From assembly GCA_945787445.1 (NCBI GenBank), contig CALZHT010000012.1:1-64000 (forward strand): 64,000 bases of DNA. Direction: 5' to 3'. The DNA comes from an uncultured Desulfobulbaceae bacterium. GTDB lineage: Bacteria; Desulfobacterota; Desulfobulbia; Desulfobulbales; CALZHT01. Position numbers and translations under genes: made by a program. Positions 9,989-19,500 of the stretch are shown here, one piece after another. The notes under the pieces were generated by a model. That model was not told the DNA's origin and did no database searches. It worked only from the letters and a program-made list of their open reading frames with translations. The stretch's first letter is position 1, and each line of letters opens with the position of its first letter.

Positions 9989-10570
9989 TTATTCTTCATA
10001 TGCTTTCAGGATCACAACATCCTTCTGGGGAACATCTCTGAAAGCACCGACAGTTTTGGTGGGAACATTCACGATCTTATCGACAATATCCATTCCTTTA
10101 ATCACTTTTCCAAAAACAGCATAACCGAATCCGGCGGGATTCTTGTTTCGATGGTCAAGAGAACTATTGTCCGCCACATTGATAAAAAACTGGCTTGTAG
10201 CGCTGTTTATATCACGAGTTCGGGCCATGGATAACGTTCCACGTTTGTTTTTCAGGCCGTTTGTCGCCTCATTTTCAATGGCAGAATGGGTGGGAGCGCG
10301 TCTTTTCATACCAGGTTCAAAGCCTCCGGCCTGAATGACAAAACCGGGAATAACTCTATGGAATGTCAAGCCGTTATAAAAAGACTCCCGGACGTAGCGT
10401 CTGATATTTGTTGTTGTTTTGGGCGCTTTTTCATCGAAAAGTTCTATGGTTATAGAGCCCAACGTGGTTTCCAGCACTATATTTTTGGGTGGCGGAGTGT
10501 TCACCGCCCCGGCAATCGCGGGTAATGGCAGCAATGCGAAACAAATGCATAAAATAATTTTGGAAAACAT
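9989..10570 (-). CDS. Exported cyclophilin-type peptidyl-prolyl cis-trans isomerase
   Basis: The 193-residue protein has a signal peptide (MFSKIILCICFALLPLPAIAGA). The cyclophilin core follows: VVLETTLGSITIELFDEKAPKT, FYNGLTFHRVIPGFVIQAGG, GTLSMARTRDINSATSQFFINV and FGKVIKGMDIVDKI. The catalytic Arg (FHRVIPGF) and the QFF motif are present. It should isomerise X-Pro bonds in the periplasm to help envelope proteins fold. It is a PpiA/PpiB relative; no operon partner is seen. Confidence 0.9.
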   Translation of the reverse strand: MFSKIILCICFALLPLPAIAGAVNTPPPKNIVLETTLGSITIELFDEKAPKTTTNIRRYVRESFYNGLTFHRVIPGFVIQAGGFEPGMKRRAPTHSAIENEATNGLKNKRGTLSMARTRDINSATSQFFINVADNSSLDHRNKNPAGFGYAVFGKVIKGMDIVDKIVNVPTKTVGAFRDVPQKDVVILKAYEE

Positions 10571-10889
10571 TCATACACCTCCCTGGAAAAAAATTAAAAT
10601 CTAATGAAAATAAATAGTTATGATTATATTCTCTATTTATGTCGCCATAATGGTATAATAGGTATAGATCTTGACAAAAGTTATATTAACAGCTGGACAT
10701 AAAGTAGTACCAAAATTATAGTAAAAACTAAAGTCGGAAAGAAAATATCCGGTTTTTTGTTGCATTTTATCCAATATGTTGTTAGATGAACGCCCTTAAT
10801 TAATTCTCATCTCCTTGCGGGGTGGTGGTTTTAGGGAATAAATACAGAGTACGCTCGTCGGCAAGAAGAATATACAAGGATTCCAGAAA
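10571..10889. promoter_or_regulatory. Divergent AT-rich intergenic region (cyclophilin / Bax-like gene)
   Basis: The 319-bp gap between two divergent genes should carry both promoters. A perfect TTGACA occurs at 10671-10676 on the plus strand, but no good -10 box lies at 16-18 bp from it. A TATAAT occurs at 10654-10659 without a clear -35. No gene or repeat is seen. Confidence 0.3.
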
Positions 10890-11951
10890 ATGGAAACGCA
10901 AAACCTAAACCGTATGCCCGATTCAGAAAATGGGTATTTTATGTCATTTGGTAACAACCAAATGGAAAGACGGTTTGCGCTGGGAAGCATATTTGTTACT
11001 TTTTTGCTATTGTTTGCTGTAGCTGCTTTACTAAAAAACCTAGCCAACAGCACAGCCCATCCTATATACGCTAAGAATACAATTTCCACTGTCTCTGAAC
11101 TAGCCTCGTACGCACCCGCATCAAGCCGTGAACTGCTGCAACAGTTGAAAGAACAGAATCTGTGGGATATTTCACCGCAAACTGAGATCTCCCCCGTGAT
11201 ACTTGCGAGCTATCCTCATGATCTCAAAGCATTGGATCTTCCAAAGAAAAAAAGAGCATTTTTGCACTCCTTGCTTCCTGTTGTCATGTTGGCCTTGGCT
11301 GAAGTGGATCAGGAACGAACAACCCTTTTATCGATCCTCGGAAAAATTTCTCAAGAAACGTCTTTGGGCACTTTAAATTTAGTTCCGCAAGACTGGAGTA
11401 ATCAACTCACCGCATCCGAGATTGAATTTCTAATATTTATCACCAGAAAATACCGGACGCGCAATGTGCCCAAATTACTACGCCGGGTTAATATCCTTCC
11501 GGTGAGTCTTGTTCTGGCCCAGGCTGCTATTGAGTCTTCATGGGGTAGTTCCCGGTTTGTCACGGAAGGCAACAACCTCTTCGGCATGTGGACCTGGGGA
11601 GAAAAAGGGATAGTCCCATCCAGGCGAGATGAAGGAGAAAATCACAAGGTTGCCTCCTATCCATCAATACTTGAATCCGTTCGTGCCTATATTTTGACGC
11701 TCAATAGATTTCCGGCCTACAAAACCTTTCGGGATATTCGCCAACACACCATGGGTTCCCTTGAACTTGCCGATGGCTTGCTTTATTACTCCGAGCGAAG
11801 AAATGCATATATTCGCGATGTAAAGGAAATGATTCTTGTCAATAATCTGAAAAAATATGATACCCATGTTTTTGCCACCAGAATCCCCATTGACGAAACG
11901 GCCCGGATAAACCTGACTTTCCTTAATCAGGGAAAAAATGTCGTTCTCTAA
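10890..11951 (+). CDS. Bax-like glucosaminidase domain protein, membrane anchored
   Basis: The 353-residue protein has one N-terminal membrane segment (RFALGSIFVTFLLLFAVAALL, residues ~30-55). Its C-terminal glucosaminidase domain is recognised by SLVLAQAAIESSWGSSRF, NNLFGMWTWGEKGI and VASYPSILESVRAYILTLNRFPAY. The Glu in AIESSWG is the likely catalytic acid. The family cleaves the glycan strand of peptidoglycan, and the architecture matches Bax-type proteins of proteobacteria. It overlaps the next gene by 14 bp, so the two are translated together as an envelope-remodelling pair. Confidence 0.8.
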   Translation: METQNLNRMPDSENGYFMSFGNNQMERRFALGSIFVTFLLLFAVAALLKNLANSTAHPIYAKNTISTVSELASYAPASSRELLQQLKEQNLWDISPQTEISPVILASYPHDLKALDLPKKKRAFLHSLLPVVMLALAEVDQERTTLLSILGKISQETSLGTLNLVPQDWSNQLTASEIEFLIFITRKYRTRNVPKLLRRVNILPVSLVLAQAAIESSWGSSRFVTEGNNLFGMWTWGEKGIVPSRRDEGENHKVASYPSILESVRAYILTLNRFPAYKTFRDIRQHTMGSLELADGLLYYSERRNAYIRDVKEMILVNNLKKYDTHVFATRIPIDETARINLTFLNQGKNVVL

Positions 11952-13035
11952 GAGTTTTTTTCCAAAGAAACTCAAAGCAACAGCCCTTTTATTTTTCCAC
12001 CTAATTCTTGCTATCTATTTTTCCGCAACGGTTTCCGCCCAGACATATCAAACCTATTCCAACAATAGCATAACAGTATTGATTTATCATCGAGTGGGTG
12101 AGAGTCAGTACCCCACCACAAATGTTTCGGAAACGAAATTCCGGGCCCAGATGACCTTTCTTAAAGACAACGGCTATCAAATACTCTCCATTGACCAACT
12201 GCTCCATACCATGAAAAGAAAAAGGCCCATGCCTGAAAAGGCTGCGGTTATCACCTTTGATGACGGTTATCTCAGTGTTTTCAAAGTGGCGTGGCCCATT
12301 CTCCGGCAATATGGCTTTCCGTTCACAGTTTTTATATATACAAAAGCGGTTAATGATCGGTATCTGAACTTCATCACCTGGGATCAGCTTCGTGAGATGC
12401 AGAAGGCAGGAGCCGACATACAGGATCATGGCTATTCTCATCACCGGATGGCGGACCGGCCCGACAATATGAAAGAAGTAGAATACCGCGCCTGGATCAG
12501 GGAAGATCTTTCAAAAAGCGTGGATATCATGGCACGGGAACTGGAAACTCCGCCGAAATTCTTTGCCATTCCTTATGGTGAATATAATAGAATTGTAATA
12601 GAAGAAGCCAAGAAGCAAGGGTATCAGGCCATTTTCAGCCAGGACCCGGGATCGGTGGGCCTGAAGACTGATCCCTTCCTCATACCACGGGAGCCAATTC
12701 TCGGCAATGAATGGTCCACTGTAGCGCATTTTAAAAAAATTCTCCAACGGGTTGATCTGCCTATTATTGACACTACACCATCTCTGGATCCCCTGACCAC
12801 TGATACTCCGCAAGTTTTTGGGGCAAAACTCCTCTATCCTGAGCGTTATGTGCAGGGAACCCTGGGAATCTATGTGAGCGAATTAGGTTGGCAGCAGGGG
12901 AGACTAGAGGGAGATTTCCTGAGCATTAGAAATGATGCACCTCTGAAACGCCGCCTGAACCGCGTCATAATAAGCGGTAAGGAAAAGGCAACGGAAAAAA
13001 CAGCACTCCGCACCTGGATGATCCTGAAACATTAA
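11938..13035 (+). CDS. Exported polysaccharide deacetylase (NodB/PgaB-like)
   Basis: The 365-residue protein has a signal peptide (KLKATALLFFHLILAIYFSATVSAQ). The NodB domain carries ITVLIYHRVGES, the metal/catalytic motif TFDDGY (AAVITFDDGYLSVF) and the His motif in DHGYSHHRMADRP, followed by FAIPYGEYN. It probably removes N-acetyl groups from an extracytoplasmic polysaccharide. The C-terminal ~80 residues (VQGTLGIYVSELGWQQGRLEGDF) are a separate beta-rich part. Coupling to the Bax-like glucosaminidase suggests peptidoglycan or a related glycan as substrate, but this is inference. Confidence 0.82.
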   Translation: MSFSKSFFPKKLKATALLFFHLILAIYFSATVSAQTYQTYSNNSITVLIYHRVGESQYPTTNVSETKFRAQMTFLKDNGYQILSIDQLLHTMKRKRPMPEKAAVITFDDGYLSVFKVAWPILRQYGFPFTVFIYTKAVNDRYLNFITWDQLREMQKAGADIQDHGYSHHRMADRPDNMKEVEYRAWIREDLSKSVDIMARELETPPKFFAIPYGEYNRIVIEEAKKQGYQAIFSQDPGSVGLKTDPFLIPREPILGNEWSTVAHFKKILQRVDLPIIDTTPSLDPLTTDTPQVFGAKLLYPERYVQGTLGIYVSELGWQQGRLEGDFLSIRNDAPLKRRLNRVIISGKEKATEKTALRTWMILKH

Positions 13036-13904
13036 AAATAGAAATGCAGTCCGCCCCCGTAGTATTCGATGTTGCGCTCGAAGAACTGACCGTTGGGGGA
13101 GTGACCGTTGAAATATTCGAACATGATCTGCAACCGCCGATTGGCGAAAAGGTCATTTCGAATGTCAAACCCGGCGCGTACAGAATAGTTTTCATCCCAG
13201 TCCGTCTCTTCGAAAGTCTGCACATCACCCGCCACTACAGGATAGACCTCTCCGAACAGCGGGGAAGGGCTGGTCAGCTCCATGCCGCCTTGGACGCTAT
13301 GTTTCTCCAGATCTGGCTCGGTGCTGATGAGCCGAGCGCCGCCCCCATAAATCCGCAGTATATCTGCTAGTATATCCAGAGAAAAAAGGAGTTCGACGGC
13401 TTCGTAGGATAAATTGATGCGCTCCGCGCGGTTGCGCAACAAAAACTCATCGCCCAAATGGGAACTCTGGTGGTAGAGATGCACATGGGCTGAGAATAGC
13501 CCATAACGAACGCTCAAGGGCAGCCCAACAAGATAGTCGGCGTTGATGAGAACTTGTGAATCCGAATCCAAATCGAAAATTGAAAACACCCCGGCCTGTA
13601 AGCCGAGTTGCCACTGGCCGCCCAGGGTTTCCCATCCAAACAAGGCGAAACTTGTGCCGAGATTGGCCGAACCAACGGTTTCCAGTTCCTCGTCATTCTG
13701 ATACGCCTGGACCGATGCTGAGAAATGTGGCCAGCGCGGGTCGGCGAGCAAAGGATCAAACAGCTCTGTGGGCGGCAGCATGCCGGTAAACCGTTCTTTC
13801 TCTGCAGCAAGAAGGTTTCCCGGCCCCAAAAGAGTAATGAAAAAAAACAAAGCCGCAACAGCATATGTTAATGCTCGACTGCAGAGTATTTCCAGATTGT
13901 TCAT
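13032..13904 (-). CDS. DUF1207 family outer-membrane protein
   Basis: The 290-residue protein has a signal peptide (ALTYAVAALFFFITLLGPGNLLAAE). The DUF1207 hallmark PPTELFDPLLADPRWPHFSASV follows, then amphipathic beta strands (GQWQLGLQAGVFSIF, YLVGLPLSVRYGLFSAHVHLYHQSSHLGDEF). It ends with a C-terminal ...YGGGLHFYF, an aromatic end typical of BamA-inserted barrels. The function of the family is unknown. It overlaps the 3' end of the deacetylase gene by 4 bp on the other strand. Its higher GC content compared with the upstream genes matches the lexA-dnaE2 block that follows. Confidence 0.75.
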   Translation of the reverse strand: MNNLEILCSRALTYAVAALFFFITLLGPGNLLAAEKERFTGMLPPTELFDPLLADPRWPHFSASVQAYQNDEELETVGSANLGTSFALFGWETLGGQWQLGLQAGVFSIFDLDSDSQVLINADYLVGLPLSVRYGLFSAHVHLYHQSSHLGDEFLLRNRAERINLSYEAVELLFSLDILADILRIYGGGARLISTEPDLEKHSVQGGMELTSPSPLFGEVYPVVAGDVQTFEETDWDENYSVRAGFDIRNDLFANRRLQIMFEYFNGHSPNGQFFERNIEYYGGGLHFYF

Positions 13905-14148
13905 ATCTCCTCCTGATTAAAAAAAAATAGGGCGATGGAAAAAAATATTTGGTAGATCGCTTTGCTCTTTCCCCAAAACAGGAAACAATGCAAGACATTT
14001 CGGCTTGGCAAAATTTTGTTAATGCCAGCTTAATACTTACTGCACAAGCTGCGTTACCCTGAAAATGTTTTGGAGCTATATTTTTTATTACCCTATTCTC
14101 GAAATGATCCCCGGCCGGATGTCAAGGAAAAATAACCGGAAATTCTCA

Positions 14149-17100
14149 TCATGACTCTCTTCCGGAGAAAAGGGTTGTCTCCCTTCTCGTGTCCGCCACC
14201 CTTCGTTGTTTTGTGATTGCTTGAACTGCGTCCACAGTCAAGGTAATGGCGCCGTAGTCCTCCTCCACTTTGCCGCGCAAAAGAAAAGGATGGCCGGTAT
14301 CCAGCATATGGCAGTACCGCTTGTAGGTTTTTGGGAAAAAAGTGGTTTCCACCAAGCCTGTTTCATCTTCAAAGGTTAGAAATTGCATGGCTTCACCATG
14401 TTTGGTGCGCACGGTCTTGCCGGTGATGAGCCAGCCGGCAAACCGGACCTTCCCGCCAATAAAGCGGGGCAGGGTCGCGGCTTTCACAATATGAGCCGTT
14501 TTGAGTTCGTCCGCATAGAGTTCCATGGGGTGGCGGTGGACAAGAAAACCCAAGGCTTCGAATTCCCGGCGCCACCGGTTTATGTTGTTTTCCGGAGGCA
14601 GGGCGGGCAACAGCGTTTCTTGTGGTGTACCGAAAAGATTCATGACAGAAGGACTGCGTTTTTCTTTTTGCCGGCTGGCAAGTTTCCAGAGCAGAGCGGC
14701 TCGGCTTGTCCCGGGATTGAGCCGGTCCAGCGCACCGGCGTGAATCAGGGAACGGGCCTCTGTCTCCGAAGGGGATACGCGGCGCAGGAAGTCGGTCATT
14801 GTCTGATACGGTTGGATTTTGCGCTGGGCAATGATCCGTTTTTGCGTCTCCCGGCAGAGTTGGCTGATTGCCATCAGCCCGACGCGCAAGAATGGGCCGC
14901 AGCCTGTCCAGCGGATATGGCTTTCCATAACATCCGGCGGCAGAATGGTAAGCCCAAGCCGGCGCGCTTCAGACACGTACGCAAAGGTGCTGTAAAATCC
15001 CCCCTGGTTGCTGATCACCGCGGCCATGAATTCGGCACTGTAATGCACCTTCAGGTAGGCGGCCTGGAAGGATACCTTGGCGTAGCTGGCACTGTGCGGT
15101 TTGCAGAAGGAATAGCCGGAAAAACTCATCATCATGTCCCAAATCGCCGCTGTCTGTTCTTCTGCAACACCGCGGGCGCGGGCTCCGATAAAAAAGCGCT
15201 GTTGGTAATCCGCCAGGCGTCGGGTCCGGTCCTTTTTGGACATCACCTTCCGCAACCCGTCGGCCTGGGCATGGGAGAACCCGGCCAGCGCCACCGCCAC
15301 TTTTGAGACATCTTCCTGATACACCATGATGCCGAAGGTTTCTTCGAGTACTTCGGCAAGGTACGGATGCAGCGGTTGCCAGGCGCCGCCGCGCAGACGT
15401 CGGATATATTCCCGGATAAATTCGTTGGCCGCCGGCCGAATAATGCTGGAATGGACAACCAGATGTTCGAAGTCGCCGACACCGGCTTTTTGTTGCAGCA
15501 ATCGCATGGCCGGGCTTTCGATGTAGAAGCAGCCCATAGTTTCACCCCGGGCCACCGCAGTTTGCGTTTTTTCATCATCTTCCGGCTGCCAGCGGGCTTC
15601 ATCAAAAGAAATCTTGTTTTCTCGCACATTGCGGAGCGCATCCCGAATAACCCCCAGACTGCGATTGCCCAGCAGGTCGATCTTGACGAGCCCCGCCTCT
15701 TCGGTGGCGTCTTTTTCCCATTGGATGATCGGCACCCCTTTGGGAGCCCGTTCCACCGGCACATATTCGCCAATGGGACGGGGCGTAATTACCACTCCGC
15801 CGGGATGGACGGACAGATATCGGGGAGTAGTGATAAGGCGTTGAGCTGATGCGAGAATCTCCGGCCAGGGCTGCGGAAAGTCAAAATCCTTCAGGTTCGG
15901 CACCTGTTTCAGTTGTTCCAACAGCTCTGCTTCGCTCAAATTTCCGCGCCAAAGCCAGGGCAGCCGCCGGGTGACATTGCTGATTTCCCGGTCAGGCAGG
16001 CCGTAAACCTTGGCAACTTCACGGATGGCCATACGGGGCTGGAACAATACATGGTTGCAAACCATGGCCGCCCTATCTCCATAGCGTTGCAATACGTTGT
16101 CAAGAACCGCATCCCGTTCGTCCCAGGCAAAATCCACATCAATATCAGGCGGGTCTGTGCGGCCGGGGTTGAGGAAGCGCTCAAAGTAGAGGTTGTGCTT
16201 CAGGGGGCAGACATTGGTGATGCCGAGAGCGTAGGAGACCAGAGAGGCGGCGCCCGATCCCCGGCCGCAGGTTCTGGAGGTTTGGCGCACAATATCCCAC
16301 ACCACCAGGAAATAAGCGGCAAACCCCATGTGGCTGATGATCCGGAGTTCATGCTCCAACCGTTCCACTACAACTTCCGACAGGTCATCGCTGTATCGAC
16401 GCCGCGCTCCTCTATAGGCTGCTTTGCGCAGCTCTGTATCCGCGGTTTGGCCGTCCTTGTTTTCATATGGGGGCATAACTGTTCCGAAACGCGGTCCTCT
16501 GAAACAGCAGCGTTCGGCGATGGTATGCGTGTTGCGGAGCGCCTCCGGCCAGACGGTAAACCGTTGTTGATATGTTGCCGGCGGCGCAAGCCAGGCGTCA
16601 CCACAGGTTGTTTCATGGGGAGAGAGGCGGGAAAGGGAGGTGTTGCCGGCAATGGCCCGGAGAAGGCGGTGCAGGCGGAAATCCGCCGCTTTGAGAAAAA
16701 AATTGGCCGGAACAACCACGGCAGGAACAGCCAACCGTTCGGCCTGCTGCCGCACCCGCCGACCAATCTTGCCGGGCCGATAGGACAGGGCAGCGGCCAC
16801 TGCAACCCCGTGTTCGTGCCAGAAGGCGAGCAGGCCTTCATCCGCTGTCAGTATGATTAAGCCGGCCGCATGATCGGCTACGGCGCGCCGGAAGTCAAAA
16901 GCCTCCTCACAGTGCCGCCTGGTGAGCAGACGGCAGAGATTGCGGTATCCTGCCTCATTTTCCACCAGACATACCGCCCGTTGTTCAGTATGCGGGTCAG
17001 TGACTTCCGCGCCGATAATCGGTGTTATGTTCTCCTGGTCGCAGGCGTTGAGAAACGGCCACAGTCCGTATAGGTTGTCCGTGTCGGTGAGGGCTACCTG

Positions 17101-17196
17101 GATATAGCCAAGCTGCCTGGCCCTCCGGCACAGTTCCGTCACCGAACTTGTGCCCCACATGAGAGAGTAATGGGAATGGGTGGAAAGAGGGATCAT
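14149..17196 (-). CDS. dnaE2: Error-prone DNA polymerase III alpha homologue (DnaE2/ImuC)
   Basis: The 1015-residue protein is shorter than replicative DnaE. It carries an N-terminal PHP domain (IPLSTHSHYSLMWGTSSV...ALTDTDNLYG), then the palm with the catalytic aspartates in DPPDIDVDFAWDERD. Fingers motifs are GYSFCKPHSASYAKVSFQAAYLK and the arginine-rich GRGSGAASLVSYALG. A C-terminal OB-fold follows (VRFAGWLITGKTVRTKHG...FEDETGLVETTFFP). This C-terminus lacks the beta-clamp tail region of replicative DnaE. It is the DNA polymerase of the LexA-controlled mutasome that acts in lesion bypass. Its ATG overlaps the stop of imuB (ATGA), so the two are coupled. It is the last gene of the lexA, DUF72, imuB, dnaE2 series. 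Confidence 0.88.
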   Translation of the reverse strand: MIPLSTHSHYSLMWGTSSVTELCRRARQLGYIQVALTDTDNLYGLWPFLNACDQENITPIIGAEVTDPHTEQRAVCLVENEAGYRNLCRLLTRRHCEEAFDFRRAVADHAAGLIILTADEGLLAFWHEHGVAVAAALSYRPGKIGRRVRQQAERLAVPAVVVPANFFLKAADFRLHRLLRAIAGNTSLSRLSPHETTCGDAWLAPPATYQQRFTVWPEALRNTHTIAERCCFRGPRFGTVMPPYENKDGQTADTELRKAAYRGARRRYSDDLSEVVVERLEHELRIISHMGFAAYFLVVWDIVRQTSRTCGRGSGAASLVSYALGITNVCPLKHNLYFERFLNPGRTDPPDIDVDFAWDERDAVLDNVLQRYGDRAAMVCNHVLFQPRMAIREVAKVYGLPDREISNVTRRLPWLWRGNLSEAELLEQLKQVPNLKDFDFPQPWPEILASAQRLITTPRYLSVHPGGVVITPRPIGEYVPVERAPKGVPIIQWEKDATEEAGLVKIDLLGNRSLGVIRDALRNVRENKISFDEARWQPEDDEKTQTAVARGETMGCFYIESPAMRLLQQKAGVGDFEHLVVHSSIIRPAANEFIREYIRRLRGGAWQPLHPYLAEVLEETFGIMVYQEDVSKVAVALAGFSHAQADGLRKVMSKKDRTRRLADYQQRFFIGARARGVAEEQTAAIWDMMMSFSGYSFCKPHSASYAKVSFQAAYLKVHYSAEFMAAVISNQGGFYSTFAYVSEARRLGLTILPPDVMESHIRWTGCGPFLRVGLMAISQLCRETQKRIIAQRKIQPYQTMTDFLRRVSPSETEARSLIHAGALDRLNPGTSRAALLWKLASRQKEKRSPSVMNLFGTPQETLLPALPPENNINRWRREFEALGFLVHRHPMELYADELKTAHIVKAATLPRFIGGKVRFAGWLITGKTVRTKHGEAMQFLTFEDETGLVETTFFPKTYKRYCHMLDTGHPFLLRGKVEEDYGAITLTVDAVQAITKQRRVADTRRETTLFSGRES

Positions 17197-18419
17197 GCTG
17201 CCAGCCGTCGGCCCGTTTTGATGCTTTCCCGGCCGAAGCGCTGGCGTATTAGGTCGATGGCGGTAACGGTCTTTTCCCTTTTTTCCCTTGCATGCCGGAC
17301 GGCAGGAAACAACTCCAGTTGGGCCGGCGGGAAGGTGAGCCGGTCGCAGAGCAGGTGAATATGCCGTAATCGGACTCTCCGTGTCCAGGCCCGTTTGAGG
17401 GCGATCCGGGCCAGGTCAAACAGTTGAAAGTCATTGGCAGTTGCACGTTTTGTGGTTGCCTGCCGCACCACGTGCACTCCATCTGTATAGTGGAGAAAGA
17501 TGGTGAGCCGCCGGGCGGCCAGCCGTTGGTCGCGCAAGGCAATACCGGCCTGTTCCGCGAGCCAATATACTACACCTGCGACGCGGCGCACTTCGTTGGT
17601 GTCATCAGTGAATGTATGGCTGAACCGAACAGCCGGGGGCGTGGCGCTCTGGGGCTGAACGGGCGAGGAATCAATGCCGCGCGCCAGTTCATAAAGATGC
17701 AGGGCTTTCTTGCCGAACGGTACGGCAAGTTGTTCCAGGGACAATGCCGCCATCTCTCCGGTCTTCGTTATATTGAAGTCCCAGAGGTGCAGGATATCGA
17801 CTCGTTCAAGACCGGGCAGAAGGGTAATCGGCCGGGGCGCCAGGAAAGAGGCTTCTTCACCGGCAGCCACGATATATTCGCCCATTGGCTTCACCAGCCG
17901 GCTGGCCACTTTGGCCACCAGTTTGTTGGGCGCCACGGTCCAGATGGGGGCCAGATTCATACTGCGTCTCACCTCTTTGCCAACCCGCCAGCCAATGTCC
18001 GGCGCCGGTCCGAAGAGGCGGTGGGTGCCGGTCACGTCCATAAATAGATGGCCGTTGTCATCCACCACTTCAAGCAGCGGTGCATAGGGCAGTACCTGTT
18101 TGCAAAGGGTCTGCATGGCTCTTTTGTAACGGTCCGGATGCGGCGGCAGGATAACCGCATCGCGGCAAAGCCGCTGGGCGCGCTTGATCGGCATATCTTT
18201 GCGCACGCCGTTCTGGTAAGCTTCGTCGCTCATGTCGTAGACAACGGCCCGGGCCGACCCGGCGGCCGCGATGACCACCGGCCGTTGCCGCAACCGGATG
18301 TCACATACCCGTTCCACTGCCACGGCAAAATCCGCCACATTGAGATGGATGATCTTTCGTTCGTTATGCATATGGTGTTCAAAAATGTGTTTCATGTGAT
18401 TGTCGGTCCAAAGCCTCAT
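17193..18419 (-). CDS. imuB: Y-family polymerase-like protein ImuB, catalytic acidic residues lost
   Basis: The 408-residue protein has the Y-family fold, but the first active-site motif reads HLNVADFAVAVE where active DinB has VDMDAFYASVE. The second reads VVDDNGHLFMDVTG where DinB has SIDEAYLDVT. The catalytic Asp/Glu set is therefore not intact, as known for ImuB, which acts as an adaptor linking the clamp and DnaE2. The tail (LELFPAVRHAREKREKTV) may contain the clamp-binding segment (QLELFPA). The start is uncertain: ATG 18419 or ATG 18371, just before the conserved core. It lies 44 bp after the DUF72 gene and overlaps dnaE2. Confidence 0.82.
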   Translation of the reverse strand: MRLWTDNHMKHIFEHHMHNERKIIHLNVADFAVAVERVCDIRLRQRPVVIAAAGSARAVVYDMSDEAYQNGVRKDMPIKRAQRLCRDAVILPPHPDRYKRAMQTLCKQVLPYAPLLEVVDDNGHLFMDVTGTHRLFGPAPDIGWRVGKEVRRSMNLAPIWTVAPNKLVAKVASRLVKPMGEYIVAAGEEASFLAPRPITLLPGLERVDILHLWDFNITKTGEMAALSLEQLAVPFGKKALHLYELARGIDSSPVQPQSATPPAVRFSHTFTDDTNEVRRVAGVVYWLAEQAGIALRDQRLAARRLTIFLHYTDGVHVVRQATTKRATANDFQLFDLARIALKRAWTRRVRLRHIHLLCDRLTFPPAQLELFPAVRHAREKREKTVTAIDLIRQRFGRESIKTGRRLAA

Positions 18420-18463
18420 CTTGCTACAAATAAACTTTGTGCCTGCTGACTCTATGCCTGTTT

Positions 18464-19309
18464 TTACACAAGGATATTCACTTGAAATCCTTCCCGGCGC
18501 AGGAGGTTGATCATTGTTTCAGCATTTTTCGGGGCCTGGGCCGCCACGTGATTGTTGAAAAAGATGATGCCGGTGCGGCTTTGGCCGGCCATTTTGACAA
18601 TCTTCTGCTCGACCCAATGGTGCAGCTCGGCGTCGGAGTAGTCGTAATCAAATTTTTTCTGCATATTTCCCGAACGCCAGCCTTTCTGGTTGCGGCCATG
18701 GAAGCGGATGTAGAAAAAATCAGGATTTGTCACAACGTCAAGGGGAGGAAAAAGCCCGGGTAGTTCCGGTTCATCCACCGCCACCAGCGTCACCCGGCGC
18801 CGTTCCAGTTCCGCGAATACCTGGTCGTGCACCCATGAGACATGGCGGAATTCCACGGCCAGCGGTAATCCCTGCAAGGCATCAAGTAGGGCGGCCAGAT
18901 AACGGCGGTTGGCAGCCGTGCGGTCAAAGCCGGGCGGCAACTGGATCAGCAGTGCCGCAAGCTGTTGTGCCTGGATAAACGGCGAGATGCCGTCCCGAAA
19001 ACTTTCTGCCTGGTGTTGCCATTCCCGGGGATCAATCTCATGGGTCAGGGTACGGGTCAATTTGGCAGCGAACAGAAAATGGTCAGGCGCGTTTCTCCGC
19101 ATACGCTCCACCGCCTCTGCCCGCGGCATCTGGTACCAGGTATAATTGAGTTCGGTTATGGGAAAGACCTTGGCATACAGCGGCAGCATCTTGCCTGATT
19201 GGGTGAAAGCCGGATAAAAACCGGCCTCCACCCATTCCGCATATGAGTATCCGCTGGTGCCGACCAACAGGCGGCAGTCGTGTCGGGTTGCTGTTTGGTG
19301 GTTGTTCAT
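18464..19309 (-). CDS. DUF72 family protein in the lexA-imuB-dnaE2 cassette
   Basis: The protein has 281 residues from ATG 19309, which is preceded by a GGAAACAACC ribosome-binding site. A longer frame from 19384 runs into the family B repeat and is rejected. DUF72 features are LLVGTSGYSYAEWVEAGFYP, PITELNYTWYQMP, FLFAAKLTRTLTHE, LLIQLPPGFDRT, VEFRHVSWV and FFYIRFHGR...W. The family is a TIM barrel related to AP-endonuclease-like folds, of unknown biochemistry. It takes the position where imuA or a similar RecA-like accessory gene is often found, which raises the possibility of a DNA-repair role. It is separated from lexA by a family B repeat. Confidence 0.85.
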   Translation of the reverse strand: MNNHQTATRHDCRLLVGTSGYSYAEWVEAGFYPAFTQSGKMLPLYAKVFPITELNYTWYQMPRAEAVERMRRNAPDHFLFAAKLTRTLTHEIDPREWQHQAESFRDGISPFIQAQQLAALLIQLPPGFDRTAANRRYLAALLDALQGLPLAVEFRHVSWVHDQVFAELERRRVTLVAVDEPELPGLFPPLDVVTNPDFFYIRFHGRNQKGWRSGNMQKKFDYDYSDAELHHWVEQKIVKMAGQSRTGIIFFNNHVAAQAPKNAETMINLLRREGFQVNILV

Positions 19310-19338
19310 GGTTGTTTCCTGTTTTTCTATGTCTTTTC

Positions 19339-19500
19339 TATACGCAGCGATATAAGTCCGATACATCCCATAATGCTTCGTCACTTGCTGCGGTGCCTGC
19401 TCATCCCGCTACAGCGGGACTCCGCCGGCTTCTCGCTCGTTCTTTATGCCCGTAGGGTGCTCGCCTGGCTGGGCGCCTCGAACTTATGTCGCTGTGTATA
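19339..19500 (-). mobile_element. MITE-like repeat family B, copy 1, inside the lexA operon
   Basis: A 162-bp element whose ends are inverted repeats: TATACGCAGCGATATAAGT at the left and, on the other strand, TATACACAGCGACATAAGT at the right (17 of 19 match). An inverted copy lies at 24974-25118. A hairpin with arms TCCCGC and GCGGGA lies in the middle. It has no coding capacity. It fills the lexA-DUF72 gap and overlaps the last 17 bp of lexA. No convincing target-site duplication was found. Confidence 0.75.

Noticed and set aside
14383-16860. Long plus-strand frames opposite dnaE2 (for example 14383-15306 and 15913-16860)
   Set aside because: They lie antisense to a clear DNA polymerase gene in GC-richer DNA, have no recognisable domains and are typical shadow frames.
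19310-19384. Upstream extension of the DUF72 gene
   Set aside because: The added residues are encoded by the family B repeat; a good RBS and the conserved core support ATG 19309.
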